Shown: piece by piece, positions 62,626-64,000 of the stretch
Layout of the letters: each line of letters starts with the position of its first letter
Position numbering within the stretch: the first letter of the stretch is position 1
From: Methanoregulaceae archaeon PtaB.Bin056
GTDB lineage: Archaea; Halobacteriota; Methanomicrobia; Methanomicrobiales; Methanospirillaceae
Direction of reading: 5' to 3'
Assembly (NCBI GenBank): GCA_002067095.1
Contig: MVQD01000106.1
Span: forward strand, 186,001 to 250,000
Length of the DNA stretch: 64,000 nt
Notes under the pieces: generated by a model
What the model was told of the DNA's origin: nothing
The model's input: only the letters and a program-made list of their open reading frames with translations
The model's database searches: none
Made by a program: the position numbers and the translations under genes

Positions 62626-63588
62626 ATGAATAATTCTTCCGTTTTCAAGGATATTCTCTCGTCGTCAGAGTATGTATACCTGATAGGGGTTGCGGGAGAC
62701 AGCGGTTCAGGCAAGACCACCTTCACCGCGGCGATAAAAAAACTAATAGGGGAAGACCTCGTGTCAACCATCTCCCTTGATGATTACCATATCTACGACA
62801 GGGAGGAGAGGAGTGCGAGGAAGATCACGCCTCTCTCCCCCCAGGCAAACGATTTTCTATCTCTTGAACGCGATGTCGGGAGGCTGAAGCGGGGGCTGGG
62901 GATCGAGAAGAACTGGTACAATCACAGGACGGGTACGATAGAGGGGCCTGTATTCTTCAACCCCACGAAGATCATCATCCTCGAAGGTTTGCACCCCCTC
63001 TTTACTCCAGCGCTCCGGCAACACCTCGACTTCTCTTTCTTCGTTGACCCTGCGCCTGACGTAAAAAGGGAATGGAAACTCAAGAGAGACATGGGAACGA
63101 GGGGATATTCCGAGCAGGCGGTCCGAAGGGAGATGGCCCTTCGCGAATCGGATTACCTCTCGTTTGTCGCCCCCCAGCGCCAGTATGCCCGGGGGATAAT
63201 CAAAATATCCTTCTCACGGTTTGGGCGGAGCCTTGGATGGGAAGAGAACATTTACCGGGTATCCCTGGCCCTCGAACCACTGCCAGGAATACCGGAGAGG
63301 ATATGGGTGCAGTTAGACCTTGGGGGGGTTCTTTCAGGCCGCACGAGACCTTGCAGTGTCGAGTATATGCCCATCATTGATGGGGGTCGTTCCCTGGGAA
63401 GGGTCGAGCTCGACGGGGGGTTTCCCTGCGAAACGGCTGACCCCCTCTCTTCCCTTCTCCAGGGGCAGACAGGTGTCGACCCCCGGGATCTTTTTTTGCG
63501 CTGCCCGCTTCTGACCCCGACCGACCTGATGCAGTTGATCGTCTGCTGGAGGATTATCTCCCATCGCCTCTCCCTAGAGACAAGTTGA
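62626..63588 (+). CDS. prk: Archaeal phosphoribulokinase
   Basis: This 320-residue P-loop kinase has GVAGDSGSGKTTFTAAIKKL at residues 21-40 and the catalytic region SLDDYHIYDREERS. Phosphoribulokinases of Methanomicrobiales phosphorylate ribulose 5-phosphate for the reductive hexulose-phosphate cycle that feeds RuBisCO. Uridine kinase is the nearest alternative, but the length and the extended C-terminal domain favour Prk. No RuBisCO or hexulose-phosphate synthase gene is in the window. Confidence 0.85.
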   Translation: MNNSSVFKDILSSSEYVYLIGVAGDSGSGKTTFTAAIKKLIGEDLVSTISLDDYHIYDREERSARKITPLSPQANDFLSLERDVGRLKRGLGIEKNWYNHRTGTIEGPVFFNPTKIIILEGLHPLFTPALRQHLDFSFFVDPAPDVKREWKLKRDMGTRGYSEQAVRREMALRESDYLSFVAPQRQYARGIIKISFSRFGRSLGWEENIYRVSLALEPLPGIPERIWVQLDLGGVLSGRTRPCSVEYMPIIDGGRSLGRVELDGGFPCETADPLSSLLQGQTGVDPRDLFLRCPLLTPTDLMQLIVCWRIISHRLSLETS

Positions 63589-63657
63589 GGCGACATTTTC
63601 CAGACAGGGCCCAGGCAAATATACATCAGGCGGGAAGTGCCAACCATTCAGGTAGGT

Positions 63658-64000
63658 ATGGGCAGGATACGGTATTTCTCCGCCGTTCTCGGCGAGCTAG
63701 GTGAGATGCTGGTCTTCATCAGCCCTCTCACTCTCCTTCCCCTCCCGGTGGCAGTTATCTTCAGGGAATGGGACATGCTCCTGCCACTGGCTCTTGTGCC
63801 GGCGTTGTTCTTCTCCAGCGGTTTTCTCCTGAACTACCTCCCGAGGAGAAGAGAAGATGTCCGTTTTTCGGCCGCACTCTGCTCGGTTGCACTCGTATGG
63901 CTTGCCTTTGCCCTTATATCCTGTATCCCTTTCATGCTGGTGCTTGACCTCTCCTTTTCCGATGCGCTTTTCGAATCCATGGCGGGATGGACCGGGACAG
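63658..64000 (+). CDS. trkH: Potassium uptake protein TrkH, N-terminal part
   Basis: A GTAGGT-preceded ATG opens a frame of 114 codons running off the right edge. Several membrane helices are present (ELGEMLVFISPLTLLPLPVA, LCSVALVWLAFALISCI). The segment FSDALFESMAGWTGT matches the first selectivity-filter region of TrkH proteins. It would form the K+ translocating subunit; TrkA is not visible. Confidence 0.85.
   Translation, partial: MGRIRYFSAVLGELGEMLVFISPLTLLPLPVAVIFREWDMLLPLALVPALFFSSGFLLNYLPRRREDVRFSAALCSVALVWLAFALISCIPFMLVLDLSFSDALFESMAGWTGT

Noticed and set aside
1-64000. CRISPR arrays, intact insertion sequences, rRNA genes
   Set aside because: No regularly spaced direct repeats, transposase genes or rRNA signatures were found by reading. 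The only strict periodicity is the RNA at 16.1 kb.

Overview
The window is a methanogenic archaeal chromosome segment, most likely order Methanomicrobiales. The support is the coenzyme F430 genes (cfbA, cfbE, cfbD, cfbB), a methanogenesis marker 9 protein, beta-RFAP synthase for methanopterin, FprA-type F420H2 oxidase with rubredoxin, hypA/hypE, a phosphoribulokinase of the methanogen type, an archaeal A1Ao ATP synthase and large PKD and PEGA surface proteins. Genes are compact, often overlap by 4 to 10 nt, and usually have GGAGG-like ribosome sites. The species cannot be fixed from the sequence alone.

Region 1 (1-5250) is the archaeal ATP synthase operon on the minus strand, ahaH-I-K-E-C-F and the first codons of ahaA, with two possible short ORFs between its promoter and ahaH. 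Region 2 (5.7-16 kb) holds a two-domain universal stress protein and a second rotary ATPase operon with the gene order known from chlamydiae and spirochaetes (E, DUF2764, A, B, D, I, K). Its 4-helix K subunit carries the sodium ligands known from Enterococcus NtpK. A sodium:solute symporter with a 35-residue membrane partner is transcribed divergently from it, which suggests a sodium-cycle island. Just downstream (16.1-16.5 kb) there is no protein gene but a candidate structured RNA made of three modules repeating every 100 nt. This is the most novel-looking item in the window.

Region 3 (16.9-28.9 kb) carries a lone DUF5591 protein, MntP, and a plus-strand run of an acyl-CoA synthetase, a hydantoinase-like ATPase, a histone-deacetylase-fold enzyme and a fused N-carbamoylputrescine amidase/agmatine deiminase. 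After these come DNA polymerase IV and several small proteins. Region 4 (29-36.5 kb) has a 13-repeat PKD surface protein, a TPR protein, an orphan nitrogenase-like protein and two probable gene remnants in otherwise empty DNA.

Region 5 (36.5-49.7 kb) has LarE, a moeB-moaD-moaE operon, a PEGA protein, PsiE, DUF2115, a flavodoxin-fold oxidoreductase, a DHA2 transporter, a stress protein, RNase III and a PAS histidine kinase. Region 6 (49.7-64 kb) is mainly cofactor synthesis. The F430 operon runs into ilvE and a tRNA-Glu gene. Marker 9, a CitG-like protein and DUF447 form an overlapping trio. hypA-hypE, the beta-RFAP synthase, DUF2148, rubredoxin-fprA, phosphoribulokinase and the start of trkH follow. 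No CRISPR array, intact transposase, rRNA or replication origin was seen.
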